Of a stretch of 32,665 bases of DNA, positions 25,686-32,504 are shown one piece after another. Each line of letters opens with the position of its first letter. The stretch's first letter is position 1. The notes beneath the pieces are model-generated. The model saw only the letters and a program-made list of their open reading frames with translations, was not told the DNA's origin and ran no database searches. The translations under genes were made by a program, and so were the position numbers. The DNA comes from an uncultured Pseudomonadota bacterium (GTDB lineage Bacteria > Myxococcota_A > UBA796 > SXON01). The stretch spans positions 1-32,665 of the forward strand of contig CAIUMM010000149.1 of NCBI GenBank assembly GCA_903900265.1. Direction: 5' to 3'.

Positions 25686-27695
25686 TCAGGATTCGGAGGC
25701 CGCACGGCGACGACGACCGAGCAATACCCCAAGGACGAGGGTGGCAAACATCGCATCGGCGCCGCCACCGCTCGTCGCGGAACAGCCGCAGGTGGCGTCG
25801 TCCGCAGGTTCAGCGCCCTCGCAGCCCTCATCCACCGCGCCGTCGCAGTTGTTGTCGCGCCCATCGCATTGTTCGTCCTTGCTTGGGGCGACCGTGCTGT
25901 CCCGATCGTCGCAGTCGGTACCTCCGGAGATCGCCGAAGCATCGCCGTCCCGGTCGACGTCGTAGTTGTCGGAGCCCGAGCAGTCCTCGTCGATGAAATT
26001 GTCGGCGATGTCGACCGCGCCGACATGAATGACCGGGTCGGTATCGTCGCAGTCCCCGGCCATCGGGGAGGCGCCGTCGCCGTCCCCGTCGGCCGCGGTC
26101 ACCGTGCTGTCGGTCACCCCGTCACAGTCGGAGTCCACGCCGTCCACGCCGTCTGCTGCGTTCGGATGAACCGCGGGGTTGTCATCGCGGCAATCGCCCT
26201 GATCGTCGCGGTAGCCGTCCCCGTCCACATCGGCCCCTTGCGGCACGTCATCCTGACCGTCGCAGTCGTTGTCGATCCCGTTGTAGACGTCATCGGCGGC
26301 AACAGGGCTGCGCTCAGCCGAGTTGTCGTCGCAGTCGCCGGCGTATTCGCTGTAGCCGTCCTGGTCGTCGTCCCCGAAGATCGTGCCTTCGTCGACGACG
26401 CCGTCACAGTCGTTGTCCGCGCGGTCAATGCGCTCGGGAGCGCCCGGGTAGCTGGCGATGTTGTGCTCGTCACAGTCCACGGAAGACGCCCAGCCGTCCC
26501 CATCCAGATCCGCGCCGGTGCCCGAGTCAGGCACCTCGGCGGTGTCCCCGCCGGAGTCGCCGCCCGAATCCCCGCCCGAATCCCCACCGGTGTCGACCGG
26601 GATGTCTTCGTCGAGGATGCCGTCGCAGTCGTTGTCGAGCCCGTCGGCGATCTCTACGGCGCCTACGTAGGTGTTGCCGTCGTGGTCGTCGCAGTCAAAA
26701 ATGTTGATCTGACCGTCGGAGTCATGGTCGGACCAACGCCCGGCCGGCCCTCCGAAGATGCCGAGATCGGCGGTGGAACCATCGACGTCCGCCGAACCGG
26801 CGCCGGCGTCGATCATCGGAGACCCCGCGGCGGGGGAGAAATCGATGAACGGCAGCTCCAGGCGGGCCGACCACGCCTTGAACAGCGGATCGCTGTTGGT
26901 GAGCGCGGTGTGCGGCTGCGTCGACGCCGAGCAACCGGAGTCCACGTAGTTGAGCCAGGCCACGCCGCGATCGTAGGTGGGCAGCGCACCGGAGCCACAG
27001 GTGCTGACATACGCGACGTCGCGAAACACCGCGTTCTTGACGGTCGCGTTGGCGTAGACGCTGACACCGCCGCCAGAGGTGTTGACCGCGAGCAGGTTGG
27101 CGAGCGTAGGCGAGACGTTCTGCACCCGAAAGCCGGAGACGCCTCCAATCGCGACCGAGTTCTGAACCGTAGACGCCGCCTGGATCACAAAGCCGTCTTG
27201 CCCGGGGTTCCAGGAGAGCGATCGCTGCGCGGTGGTTGTACCGTTGGAGAATACAAAATTGTGCTGGCGGGAGTCGAACACCGCCACTTCGGTGAGGCTC
27301 ACGGTGCCACCGTTGACCGTGACGCCGTTCGCGGGCGCGCCGTGCACCTCGACGTCATCGATCGTCACGGTTCCGCCGTCCATGAACAAGCCGTACGCCG
27401 GAGCGGGGTCGAAGGAGACCCCGCGTACCGTGATCGTGCCATTGAGCCAAAGCGTAGAGGGCACCGCGATCTTTGTGCGCTTCGGCCCGTCTTCACCAAC
27501 GATCGTCAGGGTACGACCGCGCAAGTCGAGGTTCTCGGCGTACGTCCCTGCACGAAGCACGATGGTGTCGCCTGCAGCGGACGCCGATAGCGCCGCCGCG
27601 ATCGTGGTGTAGGATTCCGAAGGCCCGACGTACAAGGTCGAAGCAGCGACGGCAGACGGAGTGGCCAGTGGCAACAGCAAGCTGAGTAGGTGCAT
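25686..27695 (-). CDS. MYXO-CTERM surface protein with beta-helix and MopE-type repeats
   Basis: A 669-residue exported protein. A cleavable signal (about 1-18) is followed by a right-handed parallel beta-helix (about 20-320; IVLRAGTYAENLDLRGRTLTIVG and repeated Asn/Gly strands). Six MopE-type putative metal-binding repeats follow, each with DxDGDG at the start, a DCDD centre and DNDCDG at the end. A GGDS-rich linker separates repeats one and two. The C-terminus has CGCSATSGGG, a hydrophobic helix (MFATLVLGVLLG) and RRRR, matching the MYXO-CTERM sorting signal. It should be anchored at or released from the cell surface after sortase-like processing, and bind Ca2+. A TATGAT lies 6 nt before the ATG. 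Confidence 0.92.
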   Translation of the reverse strand: MHLLSLLLPLATPSAVAASTLYVGPSESYTTIAAALSASAAGDTIVLRAGTYAENLDLRGRTLTIVGEDGPKRTKIAVPSTLWLNGTITVRGVSFDPAPAYGLFMDGGTVTIDDVEVHGAPANGVTVNGGTVSLTEVAVFDSRQHNFVFSNGTTTAQRSLSWNPGQDGFVIQAASTVQNSVAIGGVSGFRVQNVSPTLANLLAVNTSGGGVSVYANATVKNAVFRDVAYVSTCGSGALPTYDRGVAWLNYVDSGCSASTQPHTALTNSDPLFKAWSARLELPFIDFSPAAGSPMIDAGAGSADVDGSTADLGIFGGPAGRWSDHDSDGQINIFDCDDHDGNTYVGAVEIADGLDNDCDGILDEDIPVDTGGDSGGDSGGDSGGDTAEVPDSGTGADLDGDGWASSVDCDEHNIASYPGAPERIDRADNDCDGVVDEGTIFGDDDQDGYSEYAGDCDDNSAERSPVAADDVYNGIDNDCDGQDDVPQGADVDGDGYRDDQGDCRDDNPAVHPNAADGVDGVDSDCDGVTDSTVTAADGDGDGASPMAGDCDDTDPVIHVGAVDIADNFIDEDCSGSDNYDVDRDGDASAISGGTDCDDRDSTVAPSKDEQCDGRDNNCDGAVDEGCEGAEPADDATCGCSATSGGGADAMFATLVLGVLLGRRRRAASES

Positions 27696-27701
27696 CCGCG
27701 C

Positions 27702-27707
27702 ATCATA
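27702..27707 (-). promoter_or_regulatory. candidate -10 box of the MYXO-CTERM gene
   Basis: TATGAT on the minus strand ends 6 nt before the ATG at 27695, with no ribosome binding site between. Five of six bases match the -10 consensus. No -35 consensus was found. Confidence 0.5.
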
Positions 27708-27728
27708 CCCTGTCGGCCAGCCAGCATC

Positions 27729-27748
27729 CCGGGCGGATTCTTGATAGC
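27729..27748 (+). promoter_or_regulatory. copy of the tcdA promoter element ahead of the wzy-like gene
   Basis: Matches 16837-16856 at 18 of 20 bases (GGGCGGATTC, two variable bases, GATAGC). It includes the TTG at 27741 that is the best in-frame start of the next gene, so one of the two roles (promoter or start codon) may be wrong. Confidence 0.45.
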
Positions 27749-29201
27749 CACCGCCCTCCCCGTCAAGGATCCTCTGGACGCCACCGCAACCGGTTTCCGC
27801 CCCACTCCGCTCTTCTGGGCGGGCGTGCTGTTTGTACAGCTCGTGCTGCTCAGCCTGTTCATCTATGACTGGCGGATCTCGGTGCTGCTTGTCGCCGGCA
27901 TCGTCATCGCGACGGTCTTGCTGGACAATCCCGCATGGGCCGTGGGCTGCATGTTGGGATCGCGGCTGATCTCGACCAGCACGACCAGCTTCTTCAGCAT
28001 CGGCAAGATCACCATCGGGCTGTTTGAGCCGGTGCTGCTATTTTCGCTGGTGGCGCTGGCACTCAGGGCGGTTCTGGCGCAAAAAACGCTCTTTCGAGCA
28101 TGGCCATGGCAGCCTGTCTACCTGACGTACATCAGCTGGTGCGTCGCCGGGTTGTTCTGGTGCACGAAGATGTCCGACGGCATCAAGGACATCCTCGGAC
28201 TCTTGGTCATCCTCGCGACAAACCTCGTCATCCTCGCGTTCATCGAGACCTGGGCGCAGATCCGGGCGATGGTGTGGTTCTGGATCGCGACCTGCGTGCT
28301 CATCGGAATTCTCGCGATCTTTGGCGATTCGCTGGGTCTTACCAACTACGGCGCGCAATGGAAGGCCAGCGCCGGCGGTGGTCGCGAGACCGGCCTCGGT
28401 CAGCAGCCCAACTGGTTCGCGATGAACCTGATGTTCATCGTCCACTCCTGCGCGGCGTTCGCGCTCGTGCAAAAACGCGCGATCATCCGGTGGAGCTTGA
28501 TGTTCGCGACGATCTTCATCTTCTTCGCGATGATGACCAGCGGCTCCCGAGGCGGGGCCTACTCCATCGTCATCGGCGGGATGATCGTCGCGCTCGGCCA
28601 GCCGCTGTTTCGCAGGTGGTTCATCGGTTTTGCCTCGGTGGGCTTCGCGTTCTTCGCCATCGCGTACTTCTTCGACATCGGCGACATCGGCAAGGGCATG
28701 AACCGCATCACGATGAACCTCGACGTGCTGTTCGCTCAGGACATTCGCGGCCTGAACTGGGCGGCGTGTATGGGCATGTTCTCCGAGACCTGGGGCCGCG
28801 GCATCGGTCCGGGCGGCTACATCGACAACCTGCAAAAGTACTCGGACTGGCTGTACCACTCCGTGTACCGCTACCCCCATGGCATCTTCTGGGGCGAGGT
28901 CGCCCACAACGGCGTGATCGGGATCATCCTGCTGTTCACGATGGTGTTCACCATCGGCCGCATGGCGTGGAAGACCATCGGCTACACCCGAGGCACGGAG
29001 GCCGAGGTGTTGGCGTGGTCGATGCCGGCGAGCATGGCTGGCTATTTCGCGTGGAGCTTCGTGGAGTTCAACTTCTACGAGAAGCCGTTTTGGGAGTGGC
29101 TCGGCCTCTACACGGCGCTGTATTTTGTCGCCAAGCGCGACTTTGAGAAGCGCAGTCGCGGCGAACCGTCGGAGATCCCCGACTGGAAGTTGGAGCTATG
29201 A
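27741..29201 (+). CDS. Wzy/O-antigen-ligase-like membrane polymerase
   Basis: About 486 residues and ten or more membrane spans. It has the Wzy_C/O-antigen-ligase marks: a long periplasmic loop after MMTSGSRGGAYSIVIGG and a second conserved segment EVAHNGVIGIILL. Such proteins polymerise or ligate lipid-linked glycans on the periplasmic side. The start is unclear: TTG at 27741 is used, but it lies in a promoter-like element, and no ATG occurs before homology begins near FWAGVLFVQLVLL; a GTG further down is possible. It is coupled to the next gene through ATGA at 29198-29201. It is likely part of the polysaccharide pathway with the two glycosyltransferases at 22.5-25.4 kb. Confidence 0.85.
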   Translation: MIATALPVKDPLDATATGFRPTPLFWAGVLFVQLVLLSLFIYDWRISVLLVAGIVIATVLLDNPAWAVGCMLGSRLISTSTTSFFSIGKITIGLFEPVLLFSLVALALRAVLAQKTLFRAWPWQPVYLTYISWCVAGLFWCTKMSDGIKDILGLLVILATNLVILAFIETWAQIRAMVWFWIATCVLIGILAIFGDSLGLTNYGAQWKASAGGGRETGLGQQPNWFAMNLMFIVHSCAAFALVQKRAIIRWSLMFATIFIFFAMMTSGSRGGAYSIVIGGMIVALGQPLFRRWFIGFASVGFAFFAIAYFFDIGDIGKGMNRITMNLDVLFAQDIRGLNWAACMGMFSETWGRGIGPGGYIDNLQKYSDWLYHSVYRYPHGIFWGEVAHNGVIGIILLFTMVFTIGRMAWKTIGYTRGTEAEVLAWSMPASMAGYFAWSFVEFNFYEKPFWEWLGLYTALYFVAKRDFEKRSRGEPSEIPDWKLEL

Positions 29202-29971
29202 ACCCCAACGCGTGGGTGGTGGACGCCGCGCTCTGGTCGGCGGTGGTCGCGCTGACGGCGATGGCGCTGTGGCTGTCTCGCCCGGTGCCGCGCGCGTGGG
29301 ACCCGGCGCGGATGTTCGCCGTTTGCCGGTCCATCCTCAACGGACAACCGGTTGAAGACGCGCTGAACCACCCGCGCGCGCGGGTTGGCGTGGCGTGCAC
29401 CGACACCGCGCTGCTCCACTGGCATCACTCCAGCGGGCCTGACGACGGCGTCGCTCGCGCAGTCGGTCGTCACGCGGCGACGCTGCTGTGGTGGGGAGCG
29501 CCGAGCGTGACGCTGCCCAGCTCAAAGCGCATGCCGGGGTGGGAGACCGTGGAGCTGGGGACCACGGCGGGGCCGAAGCTTGAAGCCACGCTCGAGGCGC
29601 TGCTCGCCGACAAAGCCCGTCGCTTCGTGGTCCTCGTCAGTCAGGAACCTGCCGCGTTCTTTGCGTTTTTTGCGGATGTTCCCGGACTCCGGGACCGCAC
29701 GCGCGCCGTGGTGCTCGCGGGCGCGGAGCTTGGACCCGACACCTCCTGGATAGAAACCACGTTCCGGCACGAAAAGCTCGACCTCGAGATGGACCATGCG
29801 CTGCCCTACTTGACGCTGCGCGCCGGGTCGGAAGTCCAGCTGCGCACGCCCGCCCCCGAGCCCACCGGGAGAGACAGCATCGAGGTGATCGACCTCGGCG
29901 AGCAACGCCCGAATGTCTCCGACGAGGCCACGGGAGCCGCGCTGCTGTTGGTGCTCGCGGCGCTGGGGTGA
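29198..29971 (+). CDS. hypothetical membrane-anchored protein coupled to the wzy-like gene
   Basis: A 257-residue protein I do not recognise. One N-terminal membrane segment (about 8-27, DAALWSAVVALTAMALWL) suggests an inner-membrane anchor with a periplasmic domain. The domain has a GTTAGPKLEATLEALLADK helix and a RFVVLVSQEP strand, consistent with an alpha/beta fold. Its C-terminus is again hydrophobic (ALLLVLAALG). The ATGA overlap with the wzy-like gene implies joint expression and perhaps a role in polymer length control or assembly; that is inference. Confidence 0.72.
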   Translation: MNPNAWVVDAALWSAVVALTAMALWLSRPVPRAWDPARMFAVCRSILNGQPVEDALNHPRARVGVACTDTALLHWHHSSGPDDGVARAVGRHAATLLWWGAPSVTLPSSKRMPGWETVELGTTAGPKLEATLEALLADKARRFVVLVSQEPAAFFAFFADVPGLRDRTRAVVLAGAELGPDTSWIETTFRHEKLDLEMDHALPYLTLRAGSEVQLRTPAPEPTGRDSIEVIDLGEQRPNVSDEATGAALLLVLAALG

Positions 29972-30059
29972 GCGAGACATAGGCGGCCGCGGTGATCGGA
30001 AAATAGTGACTCCGGGTTGAAAAAAACGACGGCCATTCGGTAGCCGTGCATACGTTCTG

Positions 30060-30098
30060 ATTGCGCAAGTGATTCGGCATTATCCTACACAATTGCGC
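30060..30098 (+). promoter_or_regulatory. two ATTGCGC copies upstream of the collagen-like lipoprotein gene
   Basis: ATTGCGC occurs at 30060-30066 (as part of the palindrome TTGCGCAA) and at 30092-30098, 32 bp apart, about three helical turns. A TATCCT at 30081-30086 lies between them. The layout suits a regulator-binding pair around a promoter. The remaining gap from 29972 holds a short inverted repeat ACGGC/GCCGT near 30029-30047, with A6 on its left side. Confidence 0.35.
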
Positions 30099-30110
30099 TT
30101 TGGGAGCCCT

Positions 30111-30962
30111 ATGTCTGCACTACAATACCCCGTCCCGTCCGTTCTGTTTTCGCTGGTCGCCGTCGCGCTCCTCGGAGCGTGCACCACCGCTGGCACATCC
30201 GCGCTCGTCAAGCTCGAGGACGAACCCGCTGGAGAAAACTGTGCCAATGGAGGCACGCGGGTGCTCTCCGGCGCGGACACGGACGGAGACGCCAAGCTGG
30301 ACAGCGATGAAGTCGACAGCACCGCGTTCCTCTGCAACGGCACGGACGGGAGCGTAGGCACCGACGGGACCAACGGTACCGACGGCACCGACGGCACCAA
30401 CGGCACCGACGGGACCAACGGCACCGACGGGACCAACGGCATCGACGGGACCAACGGCACGGACGGGACCAACGGCACCGACGGAGCCAACGGCGCCAGC
30501 GGCAGCAACAGCTTGATCTCGATCACCGAGGAGCCGGCCGGCGACAACTGCGTTTACGGCGGCCAGGCTGTGTCCTACGGCGTGGACGACAACAACGACG
30601 GCGTGCTCGACGAGAGCGAGACCGACGGCACCGCCTATGTCTGCAACGGCTCCACCGCTTGCGCAGGCTACTCTCAGGACCTGGGCGGTGGAACCGGGTG
30701 CTGGTACACCGCCGAGACCACCGGCCTGAGCTGTGACGACGTGTGCGCCGATCACGGCGGCTTCGACAGCGTCGCGAGCACCCACGTCGGCAGCGCCGCG
30801 GGCATGTATTTCTGGCCCGACAAGACCTCCGACTCAGGCAACTGGATGTCGGTAGAGTGCTCCTCCACCGACAACGACACCAACTGGGGCGCCGACCGAT
30901 CCACGCCGGATCCGACGTGGAGCTTCGGCGCCTGCTACGTAAACTGCGCCTGCGTGAACTGA
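30111..30962 (+). CDS. collagen-like lipoprotein with duplicated flanking domains
   Basis: A 283-residue lipoprotein; lipobox LGAC with lipidated C24, and GGGAG before the ATG. Two similar domains of about 45 residues (EEPAGxNC-xxGG-...-DxDxDGxLDxxE-...-CNG; DUF7151-like) flank 19 collagen Gly-X-Y triplets, mostly GTD and GTN. The triplets contain no Pro, so any triple helix would differ from animal collagen. The C-terminal 100 residues form a Cys-rich domain ([21 protein letters not shown], ending CYVNCACVN). It is likely a surface or spore-coat-like fibre protein. The DNA of the triplet region is an 18-bp repeat that can change length in frame. Confidence 0.86.
   Translation: MSALQYPVPSVLFSLVAVALLGACTTAGTSALVKLEDEPAGENCANGGTRVLSGADTDGDAKLDSDEVDSTAFLCNGTDGSVGTDGTNGTDGTDGTNGTDGTNGTDGTNGIDGTNGTDGTNGTDGANGASGSNSLISITEEPAGDNCVYGGQAVSYGVDDNNDGVLDESETDGTAYVCNGSTACAGYSQDLGGGTGCWYTAETTGLSCDDVCADHGGFDSVASTHVGSAAGMYFWPDKTSDSGNWMSVECSSTDNDTNWGADRSTPDPTWSFGACYVNCACVN
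30358..30500 (+). repeat. tandem 9/18-bp repeats encoding GTD/GTN collagen triplets
   Basis: Units of the form GGCACCGACGGGACCAAC repeat with small changes. They encode the Gly-Thr-Asp and Gly-Thr-Asn triplets and are likely variable in number. Confidence 0.88.
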
Positions 30963-30991
30963 GCGCGGCGTAGGCGATAGCGCCTGAACCC

Positions 30992-31026
30992 AGAGCGCAG
31001 CATCCGTACTCCGGCGGCTGCGCTCT
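30992..31026. terminator. 10-bp perfect inverted repeat after the collagen-like gene (possible terminator)
   Basis: AGAGCGCAGC (30992-31001) pairs perfectly with GCTGCGCTCT (31017-31026) across a 15-nt loop. It lies 30 bp after the lipoprotein stop and is enclosed by a weaker GTAGGCG/CGCCTAC pair (30970-30976 with 31034-31040). No T tract follows on either strand, so termination is possible but not typical. It also faces the 3' end of the remnant gene on the minus strand. Confidence 0.5.
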
Positions 31027-31036
31027 CGGTCTGCGC

Positions 31037-31150
31037 CTACTCGACCTCAACCGAGCCCGTAGGCAGGGCCTTCTTCACAAACCGCACGAGGAATGCGCGG
31101 CCCCCCTCTCCGGATGCGGCCAGATCCTGGATCTCCACCTTCAACTCAAC
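31037..31150 (-). pseudogene. 3' remnant of a truncated minus-strand gene
   Basis: A frame of 37 codons ends in TAG (31039-31037) and reads KVEIQDLAASGEGGRAFLVR then FVKKALPTGSVEVE. It has coding-like third-position bias and composition but is closed upstream by a TGA at 31153-31151. Beyond about 31150 the minus strand shows no continuation. I read it as the C-terminus of a gene whose 5' part was replaced. A GTTGA triplet repeat (31141-31155 on the minus strand) marks the break; removing one unit would only join it to a short unrelated frame. The family is not recognised. Confidence 0.45.
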
Positions 31151-31230
31151 TCAACGCGGCCGACAATGACTTCTCCCGCAACTGGTGTGTGGCCGAGTCG
31201 TACCGAGGCGGCCCCAACCCGCTCTGCCCC
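31144..31230 (+). pseudogene. 3' remnant resembling the end of a lamin-tail-type domain
   Basis: The plus frame reads LNAADNDFSRNWCVAESYRG, then GPNPLCP, then TGA. The pattern of Asn/Asp-rich segment, N-W-C and a final Cys-Pro resembles the end of lamin-tail domains in secreted myxobacterial proteins. An ATG-started frame of about 45 codons exists from 31093, but its first half is Pro/Arg-rich and does not look coding. It is best read as a 3' fragment carried in by a rearrangement. Confidence 0.35.
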
Positions 31231-31237
31231 TGAGCCT

Positions 31238-32230
31238 CTACGGCGTCTCAAAAAAGTCGAAGACCGCGGTGGTACCCGAAAAGTCCTGGCCCACCGGACC
31301 AATGAACGATTCCCCAAGGTAATCCCAGCCTCTCGGCCAGGTATGGCCGCCACCTTCCACCCGCAGCAACCGCACGGGGGCGGTGCAACCCGACCAGTCC
31401 CGCTGGGTCGTGAGGGTTCCGTCGTCGGTACTGTCGGGGATGGCAATGTCCTCCGAAGCACTGCATTGGTTGAGACGGGACCATCCCGGAACCAGGGCGG
31501 TGCCTTCCAGACTTTCCTCCACCGACGCCTTGTTCTTGCCGTCCACCTGCAGACAACTCTGGGGGCCCCCCTCAAAAGGCCAGCAGGGATCGGCGGTACC
31601 GTGGATCTCCAGGACCCGCACGGGGGCGGCGGGACTGCAGCCCTGCACCATTCCGACCTGATTTCCACCTCCCACCGAGGCAATCCCCGCGAAAATCCCC
31701 GCTCTTTCGCAGGCGAGGCGATAGCTCATTGCCCCGCCATTGGAGATGCCCACCGCGTACACCCGAGTGACATCGACCGGCACGATCAACCGCACCTCTT
31801 GAAGCAGGTCGTCGATATACCCAATATCATCCACACTTTTTTTGCAGGCCTCGCTGCTCACACACTGCCAGTCCCCCTCCCCGCCTCCCGCATTCCAACT
31901 GCGTTTGTTCTGGGCCAATCGCGAAGGGGTTCCATCGGGATAAGCCACCATATATCCTCGTTGATCGGCCACCGCACTCATGCAGTTGTCGGCACCTTCG
32001 TCGCCGTTGGCGCAGGTGCTTTGGTTGGCTCCCTCCTTGTGTCCCCCGCCACCGTGGAGGGAGATCACCAGGGGCAGGGCGGTACGTCCGTCGAAATCTG
32101 GGGGCAGATGAAGGATAAAGTCGCGGTCACTGCCCGGAACCCTGCAGGTCTGGTCCCCCACGGCCAACGAGCCTGCACAGTCGATGGCCGGCTTGCCGCC
32201 GCTACAGGCCAGAAGGAAGATCCATCCCAT
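31238..32230 (-). CDS. PHB-depolymerase/feruloyl-esterase-like lipoprotein (LpqC family)
   Basis: A 330-residue alpha/beta hydrolase. Start MGWIFLLAC gives a very short signal with lipobox LLAC; the Cys is residue 9 and no basic residue precedes it. The domain begins LPLVISLHGGGG (oxyanion region) and contains the nucleophile elbow GISNGG (S163), the acid D214 in HGTADPCWPFEG and H296 in GGGHTWP. It likely hydrolyses polyester or aryl-ester bonds outside the cell. Many Cys pairs suggest a disulfide-rich extracellular enzyme. Local base composition is visibly less G+C-rich than in the neighbouring genes, and it lies between gene remnants and an IS91-type transposase, so lateral acquisition is likely. 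A TACACT box ends 6 nt before the ATG. Confidence 0.88.
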   Translation of the reverse strand: MGWIFLLACSGGKPAIDCAGSLAVGDQTCRVPGSDRDFILHLPPDFDGRTALPLVISLHGGGGHKEGANQSTCANGDEGADNCMSAVADQRGYMVAYPDGTPSRLAQNKRSWNAGGGEGDWQCVSSEACKKSVDDIGYIDDLLQEVRLIVPVDVTRVYAVGISNGGAMSYRLACERAGIFAGIASVGGGNQVGMVQGCSPAAPVRVLEIHGTADPCWPFEGGPQSCLQVDGKNKASVEESLEGTALVPGWSRLNQCSASEDIAIPDSTDDGTLTTQRDWSGCTAPVRLLRVEGGGHTWPRGWDYLGESFIGPVGQDFSGTTAVFDFFETP

Positions 32231-32236
32231 CTCCCC

Positions 32237-32242
32237 AGTGTA
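32237..32242 (-). promoter_or_regulatory. candidate -10 box of the esterase gene
   Basis: TACACT on the minus strand, 6 nt before the ATG at 32230, with GGGGAG directly abutting the ATG. The 274-bp stretch 32231-32504 otherwise holds no gene that I can support; the end of the IS91-type element should lie within it. Confidence 0.35.
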
Positions 32243-32504
32243 GCCCCTTCGAGCGGGTTTGACCCGCCGCCCGAACGCGATGCCTCGCCCATCGAATCGG
32301 CGACCTCGGCGGATAGAAGCAAGAACGGCCTGTCGGAAAGCACGCCCCGGCATCGTACACCCCGTCGCTCCTCGCCCGCAAGCCCCGGAGCCCGCCGAAA
32401 CTCGCCTTTCAGCACCCCGATCGGCCTCGTGCTTCCGCTCCGGACGCACCTCGGCCTTCCGGCCCCGCGCGCGCCCATGTGCTACGCCCCCCGGACCTCG
32501 ACGC

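Noticed and set aside
25869..27590. A 573-codon plus-strand frame rich in Val, antisense to the MYXO-CTERM gene
   Set aside because: Val/Arg/Gly-rich mirror of the Asp-rich MopE repeats with no domain of its own.
30029..30047. ACGGC/GCCGT inverted repeat with an A6 run, terminator-like on the minus strand
   Set aside because: Only a 5-bp stem, and no minus-strand gene lies upstream that would need it.
30358..30500. Repeat array near the collagen-like gene considered as CRISPR
   Set aside because: Units are contiguous, in frame and encode Gly-Thr-Asp/Asn triplets.
32231..32449. N-terminal extension of the esterase frame by up to 73 codons
   Set aside because: The extension is Arg/Gly-rich and lacks a good start, while the ATG at 32230 leads directly into a lipobox; the very short signal nevertheless leaves some doubt.
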